A stretch of DNA of 64,000 bases from the NCBI RefSeq assembly GCF_013911645.1, contig NZ_JACESV010000002.1, positions 620,001-684,000 of the forward strand, read 5' to 3'. Both the position numbers and the translations under genes were made by a program. This document shows, in pieces, positions 1 through 7,573 of this stretch. Each line of letters opens with the position of its first letter. Position 1 is the first letter of the stretch. Origin of the DNA: Allomuricauda sp. (GTDB lineage Bacteria; Bacteroidota; Bacteroidia; Flavobacteriales; Flavobacteriaceae). Under the pieces are notes generated by a model. That model did not search any database. It was given only the letters and a program-made list of their open reading frames with translations, and was not told the DNA's origin.

Positions 1-1
1 C

Positions 2-1498
2 AATGGCTTGTTGATTGAAGGGGATAAAGTTGTTGGTGTAAAAACGAGTCTTGGTTTGGAGATTAGAGCCAAATCCGTAGTGCTTACAAACGGTACTTTT
101 TTGAATGGCCTGATCCATATTGGGGAGAAGCAATTGGGTGGAGGTAGGGCAGGGGAAAAAGCCGCAACTGGAATCACGGAACAATTGGTTGATTTAGGTT
201 TTGATAGTGGAAGAATGAAAACCGGAACACCTCCCCGAGTAGATGGAAGGTCCTTGGATTATTCCAAAATGATACCGCAACCCGGGGACGATGTACCTGA
301 AAAATTTTCTTATTTAAACACCCCGATTCTTAAAACACAACGCGATTGCCACATGACCCATACCAGCAAATTGGTTCATGATTTACTGCGTGAAGGGTTC
401 GAAAGGTCTCCAATGTTCAATGGAAGAATTAAAAGTGTTGGACCAAGATATTGTCCTTCTATCGAAGATAAAATCAATCGGTTTGCAGATAAAGATTCAC
501 ACCAAATTTTTGTGGAGCCCGAAGGGTGGGATACGGTAGAAATGTATGTCAATGGTTTCTCAACTTCATTGCCAGAGGATGTTCAGTACAAAGCGCTCAA
601 ATCCGTAAAAGGTTTTGAAAACGTCAAATTTTTTAGACCAGGTTATGCCATTGAATACGATTATTTTCCTCCAACGCAATTAAAGCATACGCTCGAAACC
701 AAGTTGGTAAAGAACTTATATTTTGCTGGTCAGATCAACGGAACCACGGGGTATGAAGAAGCAGCCTCCCAAGGTTTAATGGCGGGCATTAATGCGCACC
801 TTAAAATAAATGGGAAGGAGCCGTTTATTCTTAAAAGGGACGAAGCTTACATTGGAGTTTTGGTGGATGATTTGATTACCAAAGGCACCGAGGAACCCTA
901 TCGAATGTTTACTTCACGAGCAGAATATAGAACCTTGTTGCGCCAAGACAATGCCGATTTAAGACTTACGCCCAAGGGGTATGAAATTGGTTTGGCCAAA
1001 GAAGAACGCCTCAAAAGAATGGAGGAGAAGATGAGCAAATCCGAAAACTTTGTCAATTTCTTCAAAAAGACAAGCTTCACTACGGAAGAGGTAAACCCGA
1101 TTTTAGCGTCTTTGGATTCTGCTTTGGTAAAGCAATCGGATAAACTTTTCAAGGTGTTTTCCAGACCAAAGGTAACTATGGACCACATGCTTCAATTGGA
1201 TACAGTTTCTGAATTTGTAAAAGAAAATGAATTGGATTCCGAGGTATTGGAGCAAGCCGAAATACAAGTCAAATATTCAGGTTATATAGCAAAGGAAAAA
1301 ACTAATGCAGATAAATTACAGCGATTGGAAAACGTTCGAATCCCAGACAATTTTGATTACTCCAAACTAAAATCCCTGTCCTACGAAGCACGAGAAAAGT
1401 TGGAATCAATTCGGCCCGTTACCATATCTCAGGCTTCACGAATTAGCGGCGTATCACCGGCAGATATTAGTGTATTGTTAGTGTATTTGGGCAGGTAA
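2..1498 (+). CDS. mnmG: tRNA uridine-5-carboxymethylaminomethyl(34) synthase MnmG, 5' truncated by window edge
   Basis: This is the FAD-dependent enzyme that with MnmE adds the carboxymethylaminomethyl group to U34 of certain tRNAs. About 498 residues are visible of a usual ~620, and the missing N-terminus, including the FAD-binding glycine motif, lies before the window. Both family signatures are present: GPRYCPSIEDK near the middle of the visible part and GQINGTTGYEEAASQG about 100 residues later, plus GTPPR. The frame is open to the first base, so the apparent TTG start at position 8 is only the window edge. The gene stands alone and ends just before a parS-like palindrome; mnmG (gidA) is often near the replication origin. 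Identification is firm. Confidence 0.97.
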   Translation, partial: NGLLIEGDKVVGVKTSLGLEIRAKSVVLTNGTFLNGLIHIGEKQLGGGRAGEKAATGITEQLVDLGFDSGRMKTGTPPRVDGRSLDYSKMIPQPGDDVPEKFSYLNTPILKTQRDCHMTHTSKLVHDLLREGFERSPMFNGRIKSVGPRYCPSIEDKINRFADKDSHQIFVEPEGWDTVEMYVNGFSTSLPEDVQYKALKSVKGFENVKFFRPGYAIEYDYFPPTQLKHTLETKLVKNLYFAGQINGTTGYEEAASQGLMAGINAHLKINGKEPFILKRDEAYIGVLVDDLITKGTEEPYRMFTSRAEYRTLLRQDNADLRLTPKGYEIGLAKEERLKRMEEKMSKSENFVNFFKKTSFTTEEVNPILASLDSALVKQSDKLFKVFSRPKVTMDHMLQLDTVSEFVKENELDSEVLEQAEIQVKYSGYIAKEKTNADKLQRLENVRIPDNFDYSKLKSLSYEAREKLESIRPVTISQASRISGVSPADISVLLVYLGR

Positions 1499-1501
1499 TC
1501 C

Positions 1502-1531
1502 AGAACACTGTTCCACGTGGAACAGTGTTCT
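1502..1531. promoter_or_regulatory. parS: parS centromere site inside a 30-bp perfect palindrome
   Basis: The two 15-base halves are exact reverse complements (AGAACACTGTTCCAC on the left arm). The central 16 bases, 1509-1524, read TGTTCCACGTGGAACA, which fits the bacterial ParB-binding consensus TGTTnCACGTGnAACA at every fixed position. It lies 4 bases after the mnmG stop codon, a gene commonly near oriC. The palindrome is followed by TTTGTTTC, so the RNA hairpin could also end mnmG transcription. The match is seen directly; the role in segregation is inferred from the consensus. Confidence 0.8.
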
Positions 1532-1563
1532 TTGTTTCAAGGAATTCGTAAAGGGTCTAATTT

Positions 1564-1707
1564 TTATTTTTCAGATTGGTCGTAAGAGCAAACAACATAA
1601 ATCTTACCATCCGTTTTCCATAAATAATAAAGAATTTCATTCTTTTCTTTAAAACTAATGATTTCAAGTCCAAAGTGGTTTGTTTTAGGTTCAGGTAAAA
1701 CTGTCAT
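1564..1707 (-). pseudogene. Gene remnant or small hypothetical protein (47 residues)
   Basis: On the minus strand an ATG at 1707 opens 47 codons ending at TAA. The peptide has a protein-like composition (it contains HFGLEIISFKEKNE and ends in YVVCSYDQSEK) and looks like the C-terminal part of a soluble protein rather than noise. Its upstream end coincides with a REP-like hairpin (1706-1725), which suggests that the 5' part was lost or replaced by the repeat. I do not recognise the family. It could also be an intact small gene whose start lies in the repeat. Confidence 0.35.
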
Positions 1708-1729
1708 TCCTGTGAAAACAGGAATCCAA
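1701..1729. repeat. REP-like hairpin element, copy 1
   Basis: ATTCCTGT-GAAA-ACAGGAAT (1706-1725) is an 8-bp perfect stem closed by a GAAA tetraloop, flanked by CTGTC and CCAA. A second copy at 47289-47317 differs by one base pair in the stem (T-A becomes C-G), so pairing is kept. Some similarity continues on the 3' side of both copies (AATTTyGGTTTT-like). Confidence 0.6.
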
Positions 1730-1840
1730 ACAAAAGGATTTTGGTTTTAGATGGGTGATTGTAAAGTTCGGTTCAAAGAGATGTAGTTTTATGCTATCTT
1801 CGGGATTTGAAAAGCGAATGTTTGGATATAGATAATTACA

Positions 1841-2671
1841 ATGAAGTTGTTTTTAAAAACTAAAGACTTTTCCGTTTCGGGCGAATCATTTGAGTTGCAT
1901 TGGGACAAGGATCTGGATATGCTGGTGACCCGACCCCAACCCAAAAACCTAGCTCCTTATTACGAAAGTGAGGGCTACATTTCTCACACGGACTCCAAAT
2001 CTTCGTTTACAGATAGGATGTACCAACTGGTTAAGGGAAAAAACCTCAAAAACAAGGTTCAAATAATTGAAAATCAAATAGATAAGCCGAATTCGCTGCT
2101 GGATTTAGGTGCTGGGACAGGCGATTTTTTGATTACAGCCCAAAAATCAGGATTTAAGGCTGTTGGAGTTGAACCAAACGAAAAAGCTAGGCAGTTGGCC
2201 AAGGAAAAAGGAATTGAACTTCATCAAAGTTTGGAATATCTGTCGGGCCAAAAATTTCAAGCCATTACGCTGTGGCATGTTTTGGAGCACCTGCCCAATT
2301 TGGAAGAACAGATAAAGACATTGGTAGATCTTTTGAAAGATGACGGAGTTTTGGTCGTTGCAGTTCCCAATTTTAAATCATTTGATGCCAAACATTTCAA
2401 ATCATATTGGGCAGCTTATGATGTGCCAAGACACCTTTGGCATTTTTCAAAAAAATCCATTTCCAAACTTTTTGCTCGTCACAAACTGGAAGTCATCAAA
2501 ATTAAACCCATGTGGTTTGATGCTTTTTATGTTTCCATGCTTTCTGAAAAATATCGAGGCAATAGATTGTATTTGGTCAGCGCATTTTTTGTTGGGTTGT
2601 GGTCCAATCTTGCCGCCATCTTCACCAAAGAGCATTCTTCGTTGATTTACATCCTTAAAAAGGAGGAATAA
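1841..2671 (+). CDS. Class I SAM-dependent methyltransferase
   Basis: A 276-residue protein with the class I methyltransferase fold. The SAM-binding glycine motif LLDLGAGTGDF lies at about residues 86-96, followed by the acidic end of beta-2 (GVEPN) and an ALWHVLEHLP-type motif IV region near residue 148, typical of the UbiG-like group. The N-terminal ~80 residues carry no zinc cysteines. The substrate cannot be told. A short C-terminal hydrophobic stretch (SAFFVGLWSNLAAIF) may contact the membrane. The gene stands alone after a ~340-base gap containing parS, a gene fragment and a repeat. Confidence 0.85.
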   Translation: MKLFLKTKDFSVSGESFELHWDKDLDMLVTRPQPKNLAPYYESEGYISHTDSKSSFTDRMYQLVKGKNLKNKVQIIENQIDKPNSLLDLGAGTGDFLITAQKSGFKAVGVEPNEKARQLAKEKGIELHQSLEYLSGQKFQAITLWHVLEHLPNLEEQIKTLVDLLKDDGVLVVAVPNFKSFDAKHFKSYWAAYDVPRHLWHFSKKSISKLFARHKLEVIKIKPMWFDAFYVSMLSEKYRGNRLYLVSAFFVGLWSNLAAIFTKEHSSLIYILKKEE

Positions 2672-2883
2672 GCCATTTTAAAGGCCCCTGCTGTCCAAAA
2701 CACGGGCTGTATGTGGAATTGTATTCAACAAAAAAGAAGCGCTTAAATCGACCTGTTTCTAAAAGCCATCAAAATAAGGGTTAACAATTAAGCGCACTGG
2801 GTTCCATAAAAATTTCTTATATAATGTTTTGAGCCAAACAAACGATTAAAAAAACTTAATGACCAGCATTCCAAAAGCTTTTC

Positions 2884-2891
2884 TATTTTTG
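2884..2891 (+). promoter_or_regulatory. -7 promoter motif for the OmpH-like gene
   Basis: TATTTTTG matches the Bacteroidota -7 consensus TAnnTTTG and lies 18 bases before the ATG at 2910. I see no clear -33 TTG at the expected distance. Confidence 0.5.
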
Positions 2892-2909
2892 CGCATCTAT
2901 AAAAAGTAA

Positions 2910-3419
2910 ATGATGAAAAAATTAGTAGTGCTTGCTATTGCCATCACCGCCATGGCATGTCAGCAAAACAAAATTGCCTATGTGGACAGTATAAGGATCA
3001 TGGACGATTATCAAGAAAAAATTGATGTCGATGCCAGATTCCAAACAAAAGCCGAGGCATTGACCAAAAAAAGGGACAGTATTTCCCAAACGTTCCAAAT
3101 GGAGTTACAAGAATTTCAGAGCAAGGCGCAGAGCATGTCCCAGAAAAATGCGCAAGAAGAATATTCCCAATTGCAGCAAAGAGGTCAGCAAATAGGTCAG
3201 CAGTTGCAGCAAGAAGAGCAACAGTTGCAACAAAAAAGCCAGGCCGAAATGGACAGCTTGGTGAAAAAGGTAAAAAAAGAGATCAGGGCATACGGCAAGG
3301 CCAACGGATACACCTACATTTTGGGAGGTGGCGACGGAGGCTCGGTAATTTACGGCGATGAAGCCAAAGATGTAACGGATGCCATTCTTACCATTTTGAA
3401 CGATAAGTACGAGAACTAA
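2910..3419 (+). CDS. OmpH/Skp-family periplasmic chaperone-like lipoprotein
   Basis: A 169-residue protein. The N-terminus (MMKKLVVLAIAITAMACQQ) is a lipoprotein signal with the lipobox Cys at about residue 17. Next comes IAYVDSIRIMDDYQE, the usual OmpH opening, then a long Gln/Glu-rich coiled coil (residues ~50-115) and a C-terminal strand region ending in the OmpH-like YTYILGGGDGG. Skp/OmpH proteins hold unfolded outer-membrane proteins in the periplasm; here the lipid anchor would tether it to a membrane. A second ATG directly follows the first. A strong terminator follows. Confidence 0.85.
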   Translation: MMKKLVVLAIAITAMACQQNKIAYVDSIRIMDDYQEKIDVDARFQTKAEALTKKRDSISQTFQMELQEFQSKAQSMSQKNAQEEYSQLQQRGQQIGQQLQQEEQQLQQKSQAEMDSLVKKVKKEIRAYGKANGYTYILGGGDGGSVIYGDEAKDVTDAILTILNDKYEN

Positions 3420-3444
3420 ACGCGATAAAAAATAGGTTAAGAAG

Positions 3445-3470
3445 GCCCACTCATTTGGAGTGGGCTTTTT
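3445..3470 (+). terminator. Rho-independent terminator after the OmpH-like gene
   Basis: GCCCACTC-ATTTG-GAGTGGGC forms an 8-bp perfect stem followed by TTTTTG. It separates the plus-strand gene from the convergent minus-strand DoxX-like gene ending at 3474. Confidence 0.85.
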
Positions 3471-3473
3471 GTT

Positions 3474-3923
3474 TTATCGGATGGATGCAAAATAAACCCA
3501 GAGGATAAAAAACAACTGTAACGGAATTCGGAACCAAAGGTAAGCAGTTCCTGGGCCGTTCAATTGCCCTGTTTGATAATTGATTTGATGTATTGATGCC
3601 TTTACGTTCGCGGGTAAAATCAAAATAAAAAACGCAATAAGGAGCCAACCCACTTGAACCTGATATTGGGGAAACAGAAGGGCAACGGCAAAGATGATTT
3701 CAATAACACCCGTTACCACTACCAACTCCTTTTTAAACGGCATAAACGAGGGAATAATCTCGGCCATACCCCTTATAAAAACAAAATGTCCAATGGCAGT
3801 GAACACCAACATAGCGGCCATGGCAATGCTACCGGCAAGCTGATAATCCCATTGTTCGCGGGTAAATTTTAAGATTGATGAAGAAATAATAAAGGCGGCA
3901 ATAAGTACAATGAGTGGTTTCAT
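3474..3923 (-). CDS. DoxX-like integral membrane protein
   Basis: A 149-residue, four-helix membrane protein. The first hydrophobic segment covers residues 1-17, the others about 30-50, 65-85 and 88-105, with a last one near the C-terminus (LQLFFILWVYF). This is the DoxX/DoxD-like fold; function is unknown in most bacteria. It is the last gene of a minus-strand run starting at holB, 51 bases after the Crp-family regulator, so it may be that regulator's target or co-expressed with it. Confidence 0.7.
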   Translation of the reverse strand: MKPLIVLIAAFIISSSILKFTREQWDYQLAGSIAMAAMLVFTAIGHFVFIRGMAEIIPSFMPFKKELVVVTGVIEIIFAVALLFPQYQVQVGWLLIAFFILILPANVKASIHQINYQTGQLNGPGTAYLWFRIPLQLFFILWVYFASIR

Positions 3924-3974
3924 ACTTTTTTGTCAAAATTCCAGCATTACCGCTTCAATAGCAATGAACCCAGG

Positions 3975-4541
3975 TTAAGAAATACGCTTTCGGATACGGC
4001 TCAACGCTTGCGGGGTAATACCAATGTACGAAGCAATATATTTGAGGGGAATCTCACGGATGAGTTCTGGCCGTTCATCAAAAAGATTGAGATAACGCTG
4101 TTCCGCGCTATCACGTAAAAGGGAAAGCTCTCTTTTCGATTTTTTCAAGAAAAGCTCCTCGCTGGCCCTTCTCCCGATCAAGTTTCCGATTTTGGAAGAT
4201 GCATATACCTCCTGAAGCTCTTTATAGTCCAGGCGCCAAAGTACCGTATCCGTTATCGTTTCTACCACATATTCGGATGGTTTTTGGGTCAGGAAAGAGT
4301 CATAAGCACTTACAAAGGCCCCGCCAAAAACAAAGCCAAATGTAAGCTCACCGTCCTCTTGTGGAATATAGAGGCGGACAATTCCTTTTTCTATAAAGGA
4401 CAGATGGTTCTCCACCTTGCCCGCTTCAACCAGCTTACTTTTTTTGGGGAATACATGTCGGCTTAATTTTGATGAAAAAACCTTCCAATCGTTTGATGAA
4501 ATCCCATATTCCGATTCAAAATAGTGCCTGATCTGTTCCAA
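3975..4541 (-). CDS. Crp/Fnr-family transcriptional regulator
   Basis: A 188-residue protein. The N-terminal half (about residues 20-115) is a cyclic-nucleotide-binding beta barrel (VEAGKVENHLSFIEKGIVRL). The C-terminal helix-turn-helix is IPLKYIASYIGITPQALSRI at about residues 165-184. There is no iron-sulfur cysteine cluster, so it is not a classical Fnr, and the ligand is unknown. It lies 12 bases after the upstream membrane-protein gene within a same-strand run. Confidence 0.88.
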   Translation of the reverse strand: MEQIRHYFESEYGISSNDWKVFSSKLSRHVFPKKSKLVEAGKVENHLSFIEKGIVRLYIPQEDGELTFGFVFGGAFVSAYDSFLTQKPSEYVVETITDTVLWRLDYKELQEVYASSKIGNLIGRRASEELFLKKSKRELSLLRDSAEQRYLNLFDERPELIREIPLKYIASYIGITPQALSRIRKRIS

Positions 4542-4553
4542 ACCGCCTTTACT

Positions 4554-5129
4554 TTAGGGTTGACTCTTTTTGTACGAGAAAAACATAAAAGCCCCCAAAC
4601 CAATTTCTATGATCGATCCTGTAAAGGCAGAAATGGCAGGAGAAGCCTTCAAAAGAAACAGCGCAAAAGACGCTGCGCCCAATATACCGCCCAAAATCCA
4701 ATACGTTTTGATGCCATAAAGCGTAGTGAACGTTAAATATCTTCCCCCAATGATCAATAACATGCCCTGAAAAAACCAAGCATGGTCCTGTAGAGAGAGG
4801 AGCAGGGCCAAGGGAATGCACATCAGCATAAAAATAGTGCCTTCCATAATAAGCTTGCCCAAAGGGTTTTGTTTAGAATGGCTTCCGGGAACCCCTATTA
4901 GTTTGGCCATTAACAATCCTAGGGGATGAATGAGCATACCGCCAAAAAACAAGGTCCAAATAGCGGTTTGTGAAGAAACCAAAAAAGCTACTAAAGCCGC
5001 TACCATCCATACCGTTCCAGAAGCTAAAACCCCCAACGCGCCATCAGCATAGCCTTCACGTAAATCAGCTTGTGCACTTGAAATGGAATCAATAGAAGTT
5101 TCCTCTATATTTTGTGTTTGTTTGTTCAT
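4554..5129 (-). CDS. DUF7010-like multi-pass membrane protein
   Basis: A 191-residue protein with a polar ~30-residue N-terminus and about six hydrophobic segments (for example VWMVAALVAFLVS and IFMLMCIPLALLLSL). I recall this pattern, including a DLREGYADGALGVLASGTVW-like opening and a NPLGKL loop, as family DUF7010. No function is known. The next gene of the run starts 12 bases after its stop, which suggests co-transcription. Confidence 0.65.
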   Translation of the reverse strand: MNKQTQNIEETSIDSISSAQADLREGYADGALGVLASGTVWMVAALVAFLVSSQTAIWTLFFGGMLIHPLGLLMAKLIGVPGSHSKQNPLGKLIMEGTIFMLMCIPLALLLSLQDHAWFFQGMLLIIGGRYLTFTTLYGIKTYWILGGILGAASFALFLLKASPAISAFTGSIIEIGLGAFMFFSYKKSQP

Positions 5130-5148
5130 TTTTGATGATGAGTTATAG

Positions 5149-5325
5149 TTACCTTTTTGACTTTTTCTCTCGAATCACGGCAACCATTGCCACAATCAAT
5201 AAAATGTTGGAGACGATTCCCCATAGTGCACTATTGCCTTTTTTCAATTCTATCAGGTTGATAACCAAAAGCGCTAAACTAATCACAATAAGAAGTACAG
5301 GAGCAATCGCTTTTTTCCCAAACAT
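5149..5325 (-). CDS. 58-residue small membrane protein
   Basis: A short gene: ATG at 5325, TAA at 5149-5151. The peptide begins MFGKKAIAPVLLIVISLALL and has a second hydrophobic segment, GIVSNILLIVAMVAVI, ending in a basic tail (REKKSKR). This is a two-helix hairpin with positive ends. It fits exactly between its neighbours (14 bases after the upstream gene, 19 before the next), which strongly supports it as real. The family is not recognised. Confidence 0.7.
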   Translation of the reverse strand: MFGKKAIAPVLLIVISLALLVINLIELKKGNSALWGIVSNILLIVAMVAVIREKKSKR

Positions 5326-5339
5326 GATTACAGTTACAT

Positions 5340-5789
5340 TTAAAGTTCAATATCCAGTTGTCGGCCTTCTTCCTTTGCCTTGTTGTCCATTCGGGATCCC
5401 ATGGCAAGTCCGATCGACATTCCCACGGGCAGACCAATGCCCAAAAACGCCATATTCCCCAAACTAAGGCCCAAGGCCGCTCCAATGGGCAGGCCAAAAA
5501 CAGTCATACCCAGAACAAACCAAGTCTTTCGGTAGTAATTAATGGGTACAATTTTAAGTTTTTGGGCCAGGGTGCCTATAATTTTTGATTGTACTTTGCG
5601 GATTTCATTTCTTAGAATTTTATCGGAATCCGTTACTGCGTTCAGTGCCGTAATCTGCTTATTGATGACCAACATGATTTCTTCGGGTAGTTTCTTTTTC
5701 CTGATTTGGACGATCAAACGTTCAAATTGCCCGTAATATGCCTCGGTCTTTTTCGATAGATTTGGTCTTTGAACGGGTTCAACGATCAT
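5340..5789 (-). CDS. Hypothetical protein with glycine-zipper membrane segment
   Basis: A 149-residue protein. The first ~85 residues are charged and helical (FERLIVQIRKKKLPEEIM), perhaps a coiled coil. Residues ~92-130 are a glycine-rich hydrophobic hairpin with repeated GxxxG spacing (GLPIGAALGLSLGNMAFLGI, then GLPVGMSIGLAMG), followed by a short acidic-basic tail. Glycine zippers usually pack membrane helices or oligomers. No homologue is recognised by eye. It lies 12 bases after its upstream neighbour and 14 bases before the 58-residue gene. Confidence 0.6.
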   Translation of the reverse strand: MIVEPVQRPNLSKKTEAYYGQFERLIVQIRKKKLPEEIMLVINKQITALNAVTDSDKILRNEIRKVQSKIIGTLAQKLKIVPINYYRKTWFVLGMTVFGLPIGAALGLSLGNMAFLGIGLPVGMSIGLAMGSRMDNKAKEEGRQLDIEL

Positions 5790-5801
5790 GGAAGAACTTT
5801 A

Positions 5802-6197
5802 TTATTGCATCAAATACACCAAAAAAACCGTGGGAATCAAGTACACAACAATGGTTTGGGCCCCAACATAATCTTTGGCAACACGTTGCCCCAACAAAAG
5901 CATCAACAAAGTTATGGCAGAAAGAACGGCCCCATAAAAACCAAAAACACTTTCTCCATCAACGGCAAATTGAAAAACACCCACGCCGCAAAGTATTCCG
6001 GAAAACATTTCGAATACCAGAACAATGCTTAGCAGTACGGGCACCGTTCCTTTAAAAATGGATTTGGAAAAATGGCCCGTTAGCCAACCCAGATTGCCTT
6101 TCCAATCTAAAAGTTTGTCAATCCCGCTCTGTAGAAAAGTAATGGTCAAGAACACCAGCAGTAGTATTTCTGTGGCATTTGAAAATAAATCATCCAT
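5802..6197 (-). CDS. DoxX-like/MauE-like small membrane protein
   Basis: A 131-residue protein with four hydrophobic segments (roughly residues 8-22, 48-75, 83-105 and 113-130) and the FLQSGIDKLLDWKGNLGWL loop after helix one, which resembles DoxX-family oxidoreductase-like membrane proteins. No cysteine pair that would suggest redox catalysis is present. It begins 12 bases after the holB stop, so it is very likely in the holB transcript. Confidence 0.62.
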   Translation of the reverse strand: MDDLFSNATEILLLVFLTITFLQSGIDKLLDWKGNLGWLTGHFSKSIFKGTVPVLLSIVLVFEMFSGILCGVGVFQFAVDGESVFGFYGAVLSAITLLMLLLGQRVAKDYVGAQTIVVYLIPTVFLVYLMQ

Positions 6198-6209
6198 GAT
6201 TAGTTTTAT

Positions 6210-7361
6210 TTAGGCGGCCTTTGCATGCAAAAGCCGAGTAAGTTTAATGGAGAGATCTGTGAAAATCAACTTGGAATTTCCGTTGCGTTCCACGTGAAAA
6301 ATTGCTTGCTCCAACTCCTTTACAATATCCAAAATATTGTTTTCATGTACAAAAGGGGCAAACTTGTTCAGGTCAAAACCCTCCATGTGCACTTTGGCAT
6401 AAACAAGTTCGTTTGCCTTGTAGTTGAGCATAAGCGCTTGCCGCATTATGGTTAAGCAGTAGTTCAGGAATTTTTTTTGGACTTCGCGCCCTGTTTTGGC
6501 GACCTCCTCGCTCCATAAGATCAGTTCCTGTACGGCACCTTTGTTGCCCTTGGCTTTAAAGGCGCTCCGCACCCATTGCACAAACCAACGTTCGAACACC
6601 AAATCTTCAGAGTCTTTGTTCAATAGATCAAGAGCCTTGTTAAAATTACCGTTCGCTTCCAGTGCAATGGTAAGTGCTTCGGTTTGTGCCACTCCCCGCT
6701 GTATAAGTTCATCGGTAATTACTTGTTCGGCCAAGGGAGGGAAATTTAAAATTTGGCAACGGGAACGAATGGTGTTGATGATTTGTTCCTCATCTTCTGC
6801 CAAAAGGAGTAATATGGTCTTGTTCGGGGGCTCCTCGATTAACTTCAAAAGTTTGTTGGCCGCGGAAACGTTCATTTTTTCGGCCATCCAAACAATAAGG
6901 ACCTTGTAACCTCCTTCGTAAGACTTTAAGGAAAGCTTCTTAACCATGTCCTGAGCTTCATCCACCCCGATTTGTCCCTGCTTTTTTTCAATGCCGATGT
7001 GGCGGTACCAATCAAACAAATTGCCATAGGGCTGGTCTTTTACAAACTGTCGCCATTCTTCCAAATAATGATCGCTCACGGCATGCGACTTTACCTTGTC
7101 CGAATTGGAAACAGGAAATGCAAAATGAAGGTCGGGATGTGTCAATGAGTTGCATTTAGTATTGCATACGGTGTTTTCCCCGTCATTTTCTCCACCTGTA
7201 TTGCCACAGAGCAAATATTGGGCATATGCCAGTGCCATGGGCAGCACCCCGGAACCTTCGGGGCCAACAAAAAGTTGTGCGTGTGCGACCCTGCCGGTTT
7301 CCGCAGTGGTCACCAAATGGTTTTTGATATGCTCGAGTCCTAAAACATTTTTAAAAAGCAT
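6210..7361 (-). CDS. holB: DNA polymerase III subunit delta'
   Basis: Clamp-loader subunit of 383 residues. It opens with MLFKNVLGLEHIKNHL, the usual family N-terminus, followed by a degenerate P-loop (GPEGSG), a cluster of cysteines (CGNTGG, CNTKC, about residues 55-75) that fits the zinc-binding site, the VWMAEKMNVSAANKLLKLIEEP box and the sensor motif SRCQIL. A longer reading from 7376 exists, but the ATG at 7361 gives the conserved start and sits 4 bases after a -7 promoter motif. The gene leads a run of small membrane proteins. A degenerate parS-like 16-mer lies in its 3' part (6286-6301). Confidence 0.93.
   Translation of the reverse strand: MLFKNVLGLEHIKNHLVTTAETGRVAHAQLFVGPEGSGVLPMALAYAQYLLCGNTGGENDGENTVCNTKCNSLTHPDLHFAFPVSNSDKVKSHAVSDHYLEEWRQFVKDQPYGNLFDWYRHIGIEKKQGQIGVDEAQDMVKKLSLKSYEGGYKVLIVWMAEKMNVSAANKLLKLIEEPPNKTILLLLAEDEEQIINTIRSRCQILNFPPLAEQVITDELIQRGVAQTEALTIALEANGNFNKALDLLNKDSEDLVFERWFVQWVRSAFKAKGNKGAVQELILWSEEVAKTGREVQKKFLNYCLTIMRQALMLNYKANELVYAKVHMEGFDLNKFAPFVHENNILDIVKELEQAIFHVERNGNSKLIFTDLSIKLTRLLHAKAA
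6286..6301. promoter_or_regulatory. Degenerate parS-like site within holB
   Basis: CGTTCCACGTGAAAAA matches the ParB consensus TGTTnCACGTGnAACA with two mismatches (positions 1 and 15). It lies inside coding sequence, as many bacterial parS sites do. Confidence 0.35.
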
Positions 7362-7365
7362 GTTC

Positions 7366-7373
7366 CAAAGATA
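7366..7373 (-). promoter_or_regulatory. -7 promoter motif for holB
   Basis: On the minus strand TATCTTTG matches TAnnTTTG. Only GAAC separates it from the ATG at 7361, so transcription would start at or very near the start codon and the mRNA would be nearly leaderless. Confidence 0.5.
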
Positions 7374-7526
7374 CATTTTTAAGTGTTGAACCCCTTACGT
7401 GTTTGATTTAAAAGAGGAGTGTTATGGTTGCCGATCAATATAATCAGTGGCGGTAATATCCCTGAATTGGACGCCACCTGCTTGGCAGACCTGCAGACCA
7501 ATGGAGGAAAGTAAAGTGAGTACATA

Positions 7527-7551
7527 AAAAAAGCCCCGAACCGGGGCTTTT
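7527..7551. terminator. Bidirectional terminator
   Basis: GCCCCG-AAC-CGGGGC flanked by A6 and T4. On the minus strand the stem is followed by a run of seven T and lies directly after the stop of the DUF4382 gene at 7574. The ~145 bases between it and holB show no gene. Confidence 0.85.
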
Positions 7552-7573
7552 CTCAACAGATCAATATATTTGT

